Below are positions 48,676 to 59,879 of a DNA stretch of 64,000 bases, piece by piece. Numbering within the stretch: the stretch's first letter is position 1; the number at the start of each line of letters is the position of its first letter. Below the pieces are notes generated by a model, which was not told the origin of the DNA, did no database searches, and saw only the letters and a list, made by a program, of their open reading frames with translations. The position numbers and the translations under genes were made by a program. Origin of the DNA: Megamerina dolium (Eukaryota > Arthropoda > Insecta > Diptera > Megamerinidae); the NCBI GenBank assembly GCA_963854835.1, contig OY978530.1:27680637-27744636 (forward strand). Reading direction: 5' to 3'.

Positions 48676-49784
48676 TGGGTACACCTTTATATATAAATGT
48701 ATTTGGACATCTGTTTACCTTCAATTAGTAAACATCATTAGTGATTTCATACAACAACATACATTTTTCCTCGTATAATCATGTCTAGTTTCGTGCCAAA
48801 AAAAGAGCATATGCCGGAAGCTCTACTTTTGTGTTTCAATTTGAAGAAAACTGCTGCTGAGTCGCATCGAATGCTTGTGGAGACAGTGCGCTATCGGAAA
48901 CCACTTGCAGAGACTGGTTCCGTCCGCGTGAAAATAGACCCAGAAAAGTTGACGACCATGATTTGCAGGCTCTTTTGGATGAGGACGACACCCAATCGCA
49001 AAAAATGTTTGCCGAGCAGTTAGGTATTACTCAACAAACCATTTCCATACGTTTACGAGCCATGGGGAAGGTTTTTGGAAAATGGGTACCCCATGAATTG
49101 AACGATAGGCAGATGGAGCGACACCAAAACACATGCGAAATATTGCTTGCTAGACAAAAACCAAAGTCGTTCCTGCATCTTGTGGTGACTTGCGATGACA
49201 ATTGGATATACTTTGAGAATCCTAAACGAAAAAAATCGTGGGCGATCCCGGCCAACCAGCAACTTCTTCTCCAATACCAAATCGCTTTGGACGCAAGACG
49301 ATGCTGTGCGTTTGGTGGGATCAGCAGGGTGTCATCTACTACGAGCTGTTGAAACCTGGTAAAACTGTCAATGCTCACCGCTACCACCAACAACTAGTGA
49401 AATTGCGCCGTGCTTTTTCTCCACGACAACGCACACGTCAAAACTGGTCCAAAACTACTTGGACACACTCAATTTGAAGGTGCTACCTCATCCCGCTTAT
49501 TCCCAGACCTGGTCCCTTCTGACTATCACCTGTTTTCGTCGATGGGTCACGCGCTCGCCGAACAGCAATTCGATTCGTATGAAGACGTCGGAAAATGGCT
49601 TGACGAGTGGTTTGCCTCGAAAAATGAGGAATTCTTTTGGCATGGTATACACAAATTGCCCGAGAGATGGGAAAAATGTATAGCTATTGAGGGCAAATAC
49701 TTTGAATAAATAAATTTTTGGCTTTCTATGAAGAAAAGTGTTTTTTTTTACCGAAAAACAGCAGATTTAAGCTTGTACACCTGG
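48676..49784 (+). mobile_element. Mos1-like mariner (mauritiana group), inactive
   Basis: The right terminus is the complement of AGCTTGTACACCTGG, close to the Mos1-type CAGGTGTACAAGT end; the left end near 48,676 is degraded. It encloses a frameshifted mauritiana-type transposase (48,781-49,709). Confidence 0.75.
48781..49709 (+). pseudogene. Mos1-like transposase, frameshifted
   Basis: Begins MSSFVPKKEHMPEALLLCFN with LKKTAAESHRMLVE, as in mauritiana-group mariners. A deletion and frameshift follow (TCRDWF), then LQALLDEDDTQSQKMFAEQLG and TQQTISIRLRAMGKV (second helix-turn-helix), VPHELNDRQMERHQNTCEIL, catalytic D in VVTCDDNWIYFENPKR, D in FLHDNA and D in PDLVPSDYHLF, ending EKCIAIEGKYFE. 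At least four frame changes are needed. Confidence 0.85.
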
Positions 49785-50799
49785 TGGGCAAATATAGAGA
49801 AATAAGTAACACCATATATTTAATTTATTACGTGTTTTTTATTTTAAATCACACATATGCATATGGATAGCAATGTGACAGTCCTCTGGTGGCAAGATTT
49901 TCTTAGCGACGTTGCGAGATTATCCAATTCGAAGGACTAACAAATGACTATATGAGGGAGTTTTTGTGCCGATGGGCCTTCCACGTCGGTTCCTACTGGT
50001 GGGAGTATATACTTGCCGCTGTTGTTACTGCTGTGGGTGTTGGTAAATGAGCAAAGATACACTTTTTTTTTTCTTTTCGCTCAACAATGTTTGTGACAAA
50101 TTTTATTTTTTTTTTCTTCACACTAAGATTCAATTCGTTTATGTACACTTAATATTATTCCCGTTGACTTAAAAAGAAACAATGTGATATTTTATATTAG
50201 CACTGCACTGGTCTGTGAGATACCGAAGCACACTTGAGATTAATAATCGAAAAGAAAGTTAAAATGTGATTTTGGACAAAAGAATATGGAGCTAAAAGAG
50301 AGAGAGAGTGTAAATAAGAGAACTACCACGAAGAAGCAATATTGAGCGGAATGGGAAGAGTTGGCAAAAATCGGCGATGACAGATCGCTACTGAACCCAT
50401 TCCCTCAATTTAGAACACACAGTGTAGTACAAAGATATGTTTTGGCGTTGACATTATTAATAATATTAATATTTTTTAACAAAATAAAGAATTTGACATT
50501 TAAAAAATGTGTTTTAAAATTTTAAGACTATTTTAAAATCTTTATTAAAAATGCAACCTTACGCTGGCTGAAGAGGTTAGAAGAGTATAGCTATAAGTTT
50601 TCTTTCTTATGTACCTGAATGAGAACGACAGAGATGCGCGATCACACATGCAAGGGGAGTGTGGTTAGTTTTTTCCCAGCACCTGAACAAAACTACCCAT
50701 TTTTTTTACTACTTTGGCTAACGAATCACACTTTCCCTTCCCTATCTCCCACTTACCATCATTCTTTTTCTATCAACATCCTTGCCCCCATAATTCAGG
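49785..50799. other. non-coding DNA with two dispersed repeats
   Basis: 49,946-50,047 is the second copy of the repeat at 44,995-45,118. 50,455-50,530 (AACAAAATAAAGAATTTGAC region) recurs at 56,306-56,380. The rest is AT-rich with a GAGAGAGAG run near 50,300. No gene recognised. Confidence 0.6.
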
Positions 50800-50847
50800 G
50801 TGTTATGTGATCCGTGTCCACTGGATGGTTTGTCCGGGGCTCCGTCA

Positions 50848-51990
50848 TGGCTGACGCTTCCTTTTCCGCTAATAATAATAAATGCCCACAGAAACGCCTA
50901 CTCGGAGTATGTGGCCGAAGAACTAGATGATGTATAAAAATAAACTTGCCTCGGATGGTAAAGACGTTAGACAGACCGACGTCAATAATCAATGTGAAGT
51001 TGAAAAACAGGCCGAGAATGGTTGGAGGATCCAACCGTCGCAAGGCTACACGGACAGTGATTGTGCGGTATCTAGCTTGACCACGGTGTCCACTATGGCA
51101 GCCGAGGGGGCAACATCGGCGAACTGCCATCGCTGGTAGAGGCTACTGAAGTCATCTCACTTAAGAAAAAGCGGTTAACGATTTCTCAAAAGGAGAGGTT
51201 TTGGAAGCTGATGGGAGATGGCAAGCCGTACGATGTAGCTCTTAAGACGGTTCTAGAGGACACTGACAAGACGAACGGCAGTATTGGAAAAGCGAAGATG
51301 TCACAACCCGCTCCTAAAAGGATGTGTCGATGAGGTATCGAAGAATTGGCTGAAGGAAGTAACGCAAAAAATTAGATTGGGGAATAAGAAGCTGAGGCTG
51401 GTGGAGGAAAATGATATTCCCAAACCCAATATTGCCTCGGCATTCTTCCCTAGTTGCTCTCTCGCGGCAGATGAAATCCAGATGCTTCGAATGCAGAACC
51501 ACTCATTACCAACAGGCAACTCGAAAGTAATGAACAGAACTGCTACGGCACAGGGATCAGTGCTGACATTGGCCATGGGCAATGCGTCGGCCCGCCTTCT
51601 CTCTAAGTGGAACGACCTTCCCTACTTTGAGTTGGGACGGGTTCGGTACAGGGTGAGGCGCGAGCATGTTACTAGATCGTCAGTGAGCAGTGGAGTTGAG
51701 CCAGTGATCGAAGCATCGCACATCAGAGTGGATGAGGAAAGACCATCCACCAATCGACACACAGCCCTCGAGGTAGGGACAGACCGGAACGAGAAAAGGA
51801 TTGACGTCCGGACTGGTGACAAAACGCCATCCACAACAGCGGTAAGACCTGCAAAGCCTGCCTCAACTAAACCCGTATGGAAGACTCAACCGACTGGAAA
51901 AGATTGCTTATTTTGGATAAGTCTGCAGCCCCGTACAGTAATGTACGGATGGAGACAAGGGGCAGAGGGGAGAAGTGTGTAGGTACTCAC
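50848..51990 (+). pseudogene. I/LOA-type LINE ORF1
   Basis: A start such as MADASFSANNNKCPQKR at 50,848 leads through stops to DCAVSSLTTVSTMAAEGATS, KKRLTISQKERFWKLMGDGK, then LRLVEENDIPKPNIASAFFP, LRMQNHSLPTGNSKVMNR, LTLAMGNASARLLSKW and the Ser/Thr-rich end. This pattern resembles the LOA-type ORF1 RNA-binding region; no classical zinc knuckle is visible in what is left. Confidence 0.6.
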
Positions 51991-52015
51991 ACCAAAGCCA
52001 CAAAAGAATAATATG

Positions 52016-55005
52016 GAGATTGTGAAAATCAATCTCTATAGGACACAGGCAGCATCAGCTATCCTAGCTAGGACCATCTACACCTTCGTTTCTAGCATAA
52101 CACTGGTGCAGGAACTATGGACCAGCATCAAAAATTAAATTCTGGGTTTTACGCAGTCAGGTAATGTGCTTTGGTGTCAGTCTAGTAATAGACCTAGAAC
52201 TTGTATTATATTCAATGGCATTTCCTTCTTCCCGCTTACAGATTTTGTTAAGCCAGAAATGTGCGCGGCCAAGATCAATTGCAATTCCCGAGAATTGATC
52301 ATTGCATCTGCATTTTGGGGATGTATCGAATGTCTCACGGATATGGCAGAAAGGGTGATCACATTCGCGAGGAACAATTGTCTGGAGTTGCTCCTAGGAT
52401 GTGATGTGAATGCCCATCACATTATATGGAGAAGCACGGACACCAACAGTAGTGGTGTCACTATTCAGTTATATACTCTCCCTAGACTTAAGTATTTGTA
52501 ATGATGGAAATAGTCCAACATTTATAACTAGAACTAGGAAAGAGGTGCTACACATTACCCTTACCACTTCTCTATCGACATCACTTGTCAGTAACTGGCG
52601 AGTATCCGAAGAGCCCTCTTGTTCTGACCATAGACAAATAAGGTTTAGGTTAGGTGACAAATCACTGACTACTGTGTCATTTAAGCCAAAAAGACAGATT
52701 GACTGGACAAGTTATTGTTACCAGTTAAGGAATGATATCACTATAGAACTTGTAAACACAGTTGACACAATAGATAGGCCGGAATGGATCTCCAGAAAAC
52801 TGCAAGAAACCATAACAAATGCCTGTGAAAACAACTGTCCTTTAAAGACAAAGACCTTTAAAAGATAGATATCCTGGAGGAGCAGCCGTCTTATACACTA
52901 TTTAATAGAGCCAAGCGAAATAACGACTGAATTGCGCTCTCACCAAATACAATAAGGAAATAAGAAAAGTCAAAAGGAAATCCTTCAAACGCTTCTGCGA
53001 GGACGTGAACGGCGCGAACTCAAGCTGCAGGCTACAGAAGATTCTCTCAGTTGATAAACCCCGTCCAATTAGATCATTAATTAACGAACAGGGCTTAACC
53101 ACAAGTAGTGCACAGGACATGTTGACCCCGACCAAAATAATTATAATACTTGGCAGGCTCACTGCCCCAGTAAGGTGGACTGGAAATTGACCAATCTTAT
53201 CTGCAAACGTTTGATTGTAGAGTGGGCGATAGGAACATTCTCACCGTATAAGTCGGCGTGAAAAGATAAAATCTTACCGGCGCTTATACAGAGAGGACTG
53301 GACAGTCTGTCGCCCACCCTATCGAAATTATACGCATGCAGTTTGGCTTTTGGCTATATTCCGGAGGCTTGGAAAACAGTGAATTTTATCTACTCCTCCA
53401 AAGCCGGAAAACTAAATAAAAAAGACCCATTATCATTCAGGCCAATAAGGCTGATGTAGTATTTTCTTAAAGGAATGGAAAAAGTTACAGAGAGATATCT
53501 CAGTAATGAAATCCTTATCCGAAATCCTTTAATCATACACCAACATGCTTATCGAAAAGGCAGATCTACGGAAACAGCCCCATCTGCCCTAGTCAGCAAA
53601 ATCGATAAAACCCTGGATGAAAAAGAAATTTGCCTGGTAAGTTTCTTAGACATAGAGAGGTCCCTCAACAACATCATCTATGAAATTATAGAATCAGCTT
53701 TGGAGGTATTGCAAGTACCAGCTGTACTTAACAGAAGGATTTCCATGATGCTTAGAAGTAGGCTAATAGAGTCCGACTTAAACGGTATTGGAATACGAGC
53801 AAGGACAGTCCGGGGGTGTCCCCAAGGAGGCGTACCCTCCCCTCTATTCTGGTCCATAGTCATCAACGATTAATCCGCACCCTCACTGAGCGAACATATG
53901 GTGTGATTGCCTATGCTGATGACTTAGTTATTGCAGTTAGAGGCAAAGACGGGCAGACCGTCTCTGATCTATAAGGATTGTAGAAAACTGGCGTGTCAGT
54001 CAGAGTTTATCGGTAAACCCTGATGAGACAACAATTGTACCGTTTACACTTAAAAGGAAATATGGCCTGAGACCAATAAAGGTCTTTGGCAAAGAAGTAG
54101 GCTTCGCAAAAGAAGCCAAATACCCCGGGGTAACTCTAGACAGTAAATTGAACTGGAAACCTCACATTGATAGTACTATTCAGAAAGCGGGTAATGATCT
54201 CTGGAATGAAGCCGATATGACTTCACAAACTTTATACCCTGGTTATCCTCCCAATCATCACCTATGATGCGATAGTATGGCGAAAAAAGACCACGGAAAA
54301 AAGCAACTGCGAATAGACTAGCACAACTACAATTAACTCCTGCATCACGGGGTGCCTTCGCATAACTCCAACGACAACACTAAATATAATTTTAGGTATG
54401 CTGCCATTGGATTTAACCGTACATATGATGCATATCTGGTTCATACCACAAGACCTGCATGGAATTGTTCACCGCTCAGTTGTTAACGATAGGAGACGAA
54501 ATGAGAGCTTTTGGATGCCTCTTGACTTAATGAAAATAAAAAACTCACGCCCCAAACAGGATAGACTAGGATAACTCAAAAATCAGTCTTACCTGTGATG
54601 ACATTGTATGGTACACTGATGGATCCCAGACTGAAGAAATCACAGGATCTGGAATATATTCTCCCAATACCCAAATGTAAGTCAGTCTTGGTAGCTTAGC
54701 AACCGTCTTTCAAGCGGAAGTCTTTGCTATTAATCAATGCACCATGGAAATCCTTAATCTTTGTTCCCATAGGAAAAGAATTATTATAATGTCGGACAGT
54801 CAGGCTGCAATAAAAGCCTTGCATGCATCAACATTTAACTCTAGGTTAGTATGGGAGACAGCTTTCCTTCTCCAACAACTATCAACCAGGAATCAAGTGA
54901 TAATACATTGGATTCCAGCACACTGTGGCCACGATGGTAATGAGGATGCAGACAGATTGACAAAGGAGAGACCTCTAAAGCGACAATTAATATGTGCATT
55001 TTAGA
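52016..55005 (+). pseudogene. I/LOA-type LINE ORF2: endonuclease, RT, RNase H
   Basis: Endonuclease: INLYRTQAASAILARTIYTF, LVQELW, NCNSRELIIASAFWG, LLLGCDVNAHHIIW and SDHRQIRF. RT: LSFRPIRL region, HQHAYRKGRSTETA, LVSFLDIERSLNNI, RGCPQGGVPSPLFWSIVIND and the catalytic YADDLVIAV (~53,912). RNase H: WYTDGSQTEE (54,610), IIIMSDSQAAIKAL and IIHWIPAHCGHDGNEDADRL. Catalytic residues can be seen in each domain, but frames change at least eight times. Confidence 0.8.
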
Positions 55006-55039
55006 AGTTTGACCCTGAGGGTCAAACTTCTAAAATGCA
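54995..55039. repeat. perfect 45-bp palindrome
   Basis: Two 22-bp arms around one central G (55,017). The left arm begins TGCATTTTAGAAGTTTGACC. There are no mismatches. It includes the last stop region of the LINE RNase H frame. It could fold as a hairpin in RNA or a cruciform in DNA. Confidence 0.95.
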
Positions 55040-55330
55040 TTTGTGTATTTATTCTTTTCGATTAGCAATAATTTCATCGTAATTACATTAACTTATAAAT
55101 CTTTTGCTAATTGTTACGATAATTAAAATGATCTAAAACTTGTTTAAGGAACATTGTCTTGTAATCAAAAATTAAAAAAGTAAAAATTCAAAATCTTCTG
55201 GTCAACCAGAGGGTTAATAATGTTGACAATGAACAAATGTTGAATTGTCAAAAAATGTGTAATAATTTTACATTGAAGCGATCAAATTTTGTAAGTTAGC
55301 AAAATTTTTATAAGATTATATTTAATGTAT

Positions 55331-55601
55331 TTATATTAACAGAGAAGAAGCAATCAAGCATATTCAAGATAAGCTATACAAGCCATAGATAGGTTAATTT
55401 TGGATACATCCAATAGCTCAAGTAAGTAAATTGTTTACAATTTATTTTGATTTCGTTACATTGCATCTATCTATTATATATTATTTTTATTAACAGAAGC
55501 AAGCATGTTCATCGTAAGCCATACATTTGTTAATTTTGGATACAGCCAATAGATGAAGTAAGTAAATTGTTTACAATTTTGATTTCGTTACATTGCATCT
55601 A
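55331..55601 (+). repeat. two-copy tandem repeat with splice-like edges
   Basis: Units of ~150 and ~117 bp share TTAATTTTGGATACA, AAGTAAGTAAATTGTTTACA and TTGATTTCGTTACATTGCAT. Each has a TTATTAACAG acceptor-like start and a CAAGTAAGTAAA or GAAGTAAGTAAA donor-like end. No protein match. Confidence 0.7.
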
Positions 55602-55750
55602 TGTTGAATATGCAATTTAAAAAAAAGAAGAGGGAAATTGCAGTGTTTCTTACTGAAATGGAAAATAATTTAGTTATGTGTATCTTTTGTATTGAAATGC
55701 AACTGGTAGTAAGAGCTTCAGTGAGCAGGTTCACTGCAGTCAAAATCGAA

Positions 55751-55850
55751 CCAGATCATAAATTCGCCAAAAGTCAATTGTAATCACGTGTAGTCTTTGT
55801 TGCAGTGCCGAGAATATGGTGTCAGCATATTTGGCGAATTTATGGTCTGG
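55751..55850. repeat. 20-bp inverted repeat with 60-nt loop
   Basis: CCAGATCATAAATTCGCCAA pairs with TTGGCGAATTTATGGTCTGG with one mismatch, which would be a G:U pair in RNA. No pairing beyond the arms. Confidence 0.7.
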
Positions 55851-56215
55851 AATGTTGTGTTGTATGTGTCAACATTATAAAATTACAGCGTTGGCTTATT
55901 AATAATTTATAAATGCTTTTATTGATTTCTTTATTAATTTTTTATTTGCAGATTATTATTACTATTACAACATTGCCACCATCAGTACAACCGACATTAA
56001 AAGTTCACCGGCGGAAACTCCCTCACTTAAACAAATATATGTCGTATCAATATACGCTTAATTATACTAATAATATCAATTACTTAAAACACATATTTCA
56101 TTGGAGAACTAATTTATTTCTTACATTTTTCAGATTCGATTTAATTATTATTATTATTTAATTTAATTATTTAAAAAATCGTCCAAATTAATATAATTAC
56201 TAATATTATTACTAC

Positions 56216-56216
<1 letters not shown>

Positions 56217-56276
<60 letters not shown>

Positions 56277-56279
56277 GTT
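56217..56279. repeat. (ATT)n microsatellite
   Basis: About 60 bp of uninterrupted TTA/ATT repeats. They precede a dispersed repeat shared with 50,455. Confidence 0.95.
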
Positions 56280-56544
56280 ACCATTATTACTATTATTATT
56301 GTTGTTATTAATAATGTTAATTTTCTTAAATAAAATAAAGAATTTGACATTTTAAATTGCGTTTGAAAATAAAAACTATTCGTTCAATAATGATAATAAT
56401 GAATTAGTTGTCTCCTCTGCACTTTGTTGTTGGATGTTTTGGTCGTAACAGCAGCACAACTGACCTGACTTCGTTTTAGGAATTTCTCTGCAGCTGTTGA
56501 TAAGAGGTTATAATCAACGTCGTCAGTAAGTCTCTGTCGTACGC

Positions 56545-58035
56545 GAGTTACATACCCTGTAACCCAGAACACCACTCACCCTACTACTAACCCTGTAAAC
56601 AAAACCTATATTGTTAACACAAGCAATATCGAAGATATAATATAAAAATACATAAACGATTAACGAACTTAAAAGATGCAACGTAATGAAAAAGATCAAC
56701 GTACTTTTTTGACATATAAAAACATCATTCTAATATCGTTGACCGAAAAAAAAACAATATATAAACATTGCAATATTGTAAAAGCCTTCCGCTTAGTAAT
56801 CAAATAAGTAACCGAACAACGAGGTCTTCTATAGCGATAAGAATCAAATTGTATTTTTTAGTCTTAAGATTCGCCTCAACCAAAAAGGTTGGAGTTTATC
56901 GGAAACAATAAAAATAAAAGTATAAAAAACTCAAGATTTTTGTCTTTTTCTATATTTACATAAGTGGCACAACCAAACGGACATTATCTAAAGATAAAGT
57001 TAATCGAACCACAGTCGCGGTATTATTATTTTTTTGTTCTTTGAAAAAATTTGTACAAAAAAAAAAACCAAATAACAACACTCTATCAAAAAAAGAAATA
57101 CGAAAAGAAAACCGTACAAACTTGAGTAGCCTTATAAAGAAAGTCTTACCAAATTATCCTTTTTGAGAATATTGTGGAAAATTAAAAAAAAAAATCTCAA
57201 TTTAAAAAAAAAAAAAAAGAAGAAGAAAGTAACACTAAAAAGCACCACAATGCAAAACCAAGAGCTACAGCAGATGCAGTTGGTCATTCAACAACAAGAA
57301 GAACTTATTAGAACAGCAGGAGCAACAAATGCTGCAAAATCTTCAACTTAATTATATGGGAATGTCTCCAAAAGATGTGACAAACCAATTCAGGGCGATC
57401 CAGCCCTGAGGCAACGGAAAACAATATTAATTTAGACCATTTAAATAAAGAGGAAAAGGATAAAGTACAAGAATTACTAATTGAGTTTGATGATACATTT
57501 TTCAAAGAGGGTGATAAGCTAACGTCCACAGGTGGAATTAAACACGAAATTATAACAAAACCAGATAAACCATTGTACTCAAAAATATACAGATATCCGC
57601 AAATTCACGGAAAGGAAATAGAACGACAATTAAAGGAAATGTAGATAACAATATTATTCGACCAAGTAGCTCTCCATACAATAGTCAGCTTTGGATCGTC
57701 CCTAAAAAAATTGATAATTCAGAAAAGCAAAAATGGCGTCTTGTCGTGGACTATAGGCTTCTTAATGAAAACACCGTAGACGACAAGTTCCCAATTCCTA
57801 ACCTGAAAGACATTTTAGACAAGTTAGGAAGAGCACAGTATTTCACAACGTTGAAACCTTGCAAAGCATTTCCACCAGATAGAAGTAAAGGAAGAACACA
57901 GGCCCAAGACCGCGTTTTCATCACCGCTAGGGCTTGAAGAATGCACCCTCTACCTTTCAACGACTAATGAATTCTGTACTAAAGGAACACATTAATAGAA
58001 TTTGCGTCGTATATATGGACGTCGTATATATGGAC
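56545..58035 (+). mobile_element. errantivirus-like Ty3/gypsy remnant E
   Basis: A probable 5' LTR (56,545 AGTTACATACCCTG to ~56,962 TTTACAT) is followed by TGGCACAACC at 56,965-56,974, close to the TGGCGCAACC primer-binding site of 17.6/297/gypsy-type elements. A leader and a short gag-like Gln-rich start (57,250) then lead directly to RT; most of gag and the protease are deleted. RT stops at 58,035 where a SINE is inserted. The LTR has no partner in this window. Confidence 0.65.
57430..58035 (+). pseudogene. gypsy E reverse transcriptase, N-terminal part
   Basis: Blocks in two frames: LNKEEKDKVQELLIEFDDTF, KHEIITKPDKPLYSKIYRYP, GKEIERQLKEM then RPSSSPYNSQLWIVPKK, WRLVVDYRLLNENTVDDKFP, PNLKDILDKLGRAQYFTTL and [15 protein letters not shown]. 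The SINE insertion cuts the catalytic YMDD box after YMD. A tandem duplication of GTCGTATATATGGAC (58,006-58,035) overlaps this point. Confidence 0.85.
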
Positions 58036-58040
58036 GGACG

Positions 58041-58252
58041 TGGGTGCGGTAGCTCAGTGGTTAGTGTGTTCGCCTTCTGATCTGTAGGTCGTGGTTCAAT
58101 CCCCGGCTGATGAATAATAAATTTAATATCGATAAGATTTTTCTTTCGAATGGTACCCACCAGTCGGCAAGCAATTGGCAATTCTTGCCATGAAAAAGCC
58201 TATTAAAGAACTCTGTGACAAAGCTCAGAAAAAGTGATGTCACAAAAGCCTA

Positions 58253-58253
<1 letters not shown>
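58041..58253 (+). mobile_element. tRNA-derived SINE, copy 6, 3' half missing
   Basis: Head GTGCGGTAGCTCAGTGG, B box GGTTCAATCCC, body to AAAAAGTGATGTCACAA, then 13 bp of other sequence and (TA)n. It is complementary to copy 3, which keeps the other half. Inserted in gypsy E RT. Confidence 0.9.
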
Positions 58254-58323
<70 letters not shown>

Positions 58324-58325
58324 TC

Positions 58326-58359
<34 letters not shown>

Positions 58360-58361
58360 AC

Positions 58362-58417
<56 letters not shown>

Positions 58418-58431
58418 GTGTATATATGTAA

Positions 58432-58506
<75 letters not shown>

Positions 58507-58510
58507 TATA
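58254..58510. repeat. (TA)n tract flanked by inverted 18-mers
   Basis: About 255 bp with TATG, TACA and AATGTG interruptions. The left edge AAAAGCCTAGCCATATAT and right edge ATATACGGCTAGTCTTTT are inverted copies (16 of 18 positions). Confidence 0.9.
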
Positions 58511-59010
58511 CGGCTAGTCTTTTATAGGCGTCAAGCTTTCCCTGTGTGGGACTTCGTTTGTTCTTTGCGACATATAAACGTGTTCGGACCTTAGCTTCAA
58601 CAAGGAAGTGATCAGAGTCGAAGTTGATACCACGGATCGATTTCACGTTCATCACATGATCAATCTGGTTCTTCGTTCGTTGATCTGAAAACAGCCATGT
58701 CACCTTATCTAGGTCAAGATGCTGAAATCTGTTGTTTCGTGCTGCGGCGAAGTCGATCAGCCTCATTCCTCAGCGGTCATAAACTTCTTCGAGGCGCTGA
58801 AAGAAGCTCTCGTTGGTCGCATCGTGCTTTCAATCCTTTGGGGCGTGGCACACCTTAAGCTGATGTTGAAAAATATTACCCTAATGGGGATTTTTCCCAG
58901 CCGTTCGTTCACAGGTGTGAATTGTAAGACTAGATTTCTCATTATGCTAACAACCAATCCAGATCAGTGGTTGTGCCTCTCCGCATAGCAACTGCAATAA
59001 ATATCACATG
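58509..59010 (-). mobile_element. RTE LINE endonuclease fragment
   Basis: Antisense RTE endonuclease: [40 protein letters not shown] and [16 protein letters not shown] (compare 60,700-60,960), then after a ~140-bp deletion the part encoding QFTPVNERLGKIPIRVIFFN. Diverged from the full-length copy more than the other RTE fragments are; an older insertion. Confidence 0.85.
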
Positions 59011-59865
59011 AAGCAACCCAGTTCCGTCCATCGCATTTCCTGAAGTGGCCGTATCACCCCTATTCTTTTATGTAGCTTCCATATAAAGGCAAGGAGGTTT
59101 TAATACCCTGCATAATGTAATATGCAAAGTACATTCATTTCGGTCAGATGATTGTAACCACTTGAAGGAATCTCCGGAGATATAGAAAAATATATATATT
59201 ATTGATCAGCTTCGCTTAAATTTTCGATTTAACGATGTCCGTCCGTTTAAGTTGTTTAAGTGGGCATTAGAAAGAAGATGGAGACAACAGCACTAGCACT
59301 ACATATGGTATCAAACGGTCATAAGGAAAACTTCAACAACCTTAAAATATTAGACAAAGAAAATAAAGGTGGAACAAGATACACATAAGAGAGCCTACGA
59401 ATTCAGCAAAAGAGAGACATCGCAAGAAATAAAAAAGAAGACACAGATGAAATAAGTGGTGTATATGCTACATGTCTAAATTGAACACGGAAATAACATT
59501 GAAATTTGACGGTAGTAGAAACCACAAGCTGTCATATAGATTTTAATATTCATTTATTTTTGTATATTTATTTATTTATTTAAAAATTGTTTCAGCAAAT
59601 ATTAAAAACTTAAATGCAAAGCGCAATGTTAAATTGTTTAATTGTTTATTTATGTGTTTTGTACAGAATTTGTATGTGTTTCGTACAAAAACTAAGACGA
59701 ATGTGTTCTTTGTTCTTGTGCATTTAAATAAATTAGACGCCCCTAAGGATACTTATAAATTAAGCGAAACGTCAAGCATATGGATAAAATAAAATAAAAA
59801 TTTTGTTTTTTTTTCATTTGCACCTTAACACAATTTGTCTATTAAGCCTAAACAATTTCGAAACA
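59011..59865. other. AT-rich DNA without recognised gene
   Basis: Nothing recognised. It ends at the target-site duplication of the full-length RTE. Confidence 0.55.
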
Positions 59866-59879
59866 TAAATGTTTAAGAT
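59866..59879. repeat. target-site duplication of RTE, left copy
   Basis: TAAATGTTTAAGAT, repeated exactly at 63,133-63,146. 14 bp, in the range usual for LINE insertions. Confidence 0.9.

Larger units (their letters stand above)
50800..55015 (+). mobile_element. I/LOA-type LINE with RNase H, decayed
   Basis: In order: ORF1 (50,848-51,990), apurinic endonuclease (52,016-52,870), RT (53,330-54,460) and RNase H (54,600-55,005). A RNase H domain after RT is found in the I and LOA groups and not in RTE or CR1. Many frameshifts and stops. The 3' end coincides with a perfect 45-bp palindrome. Confidence 0.75.
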
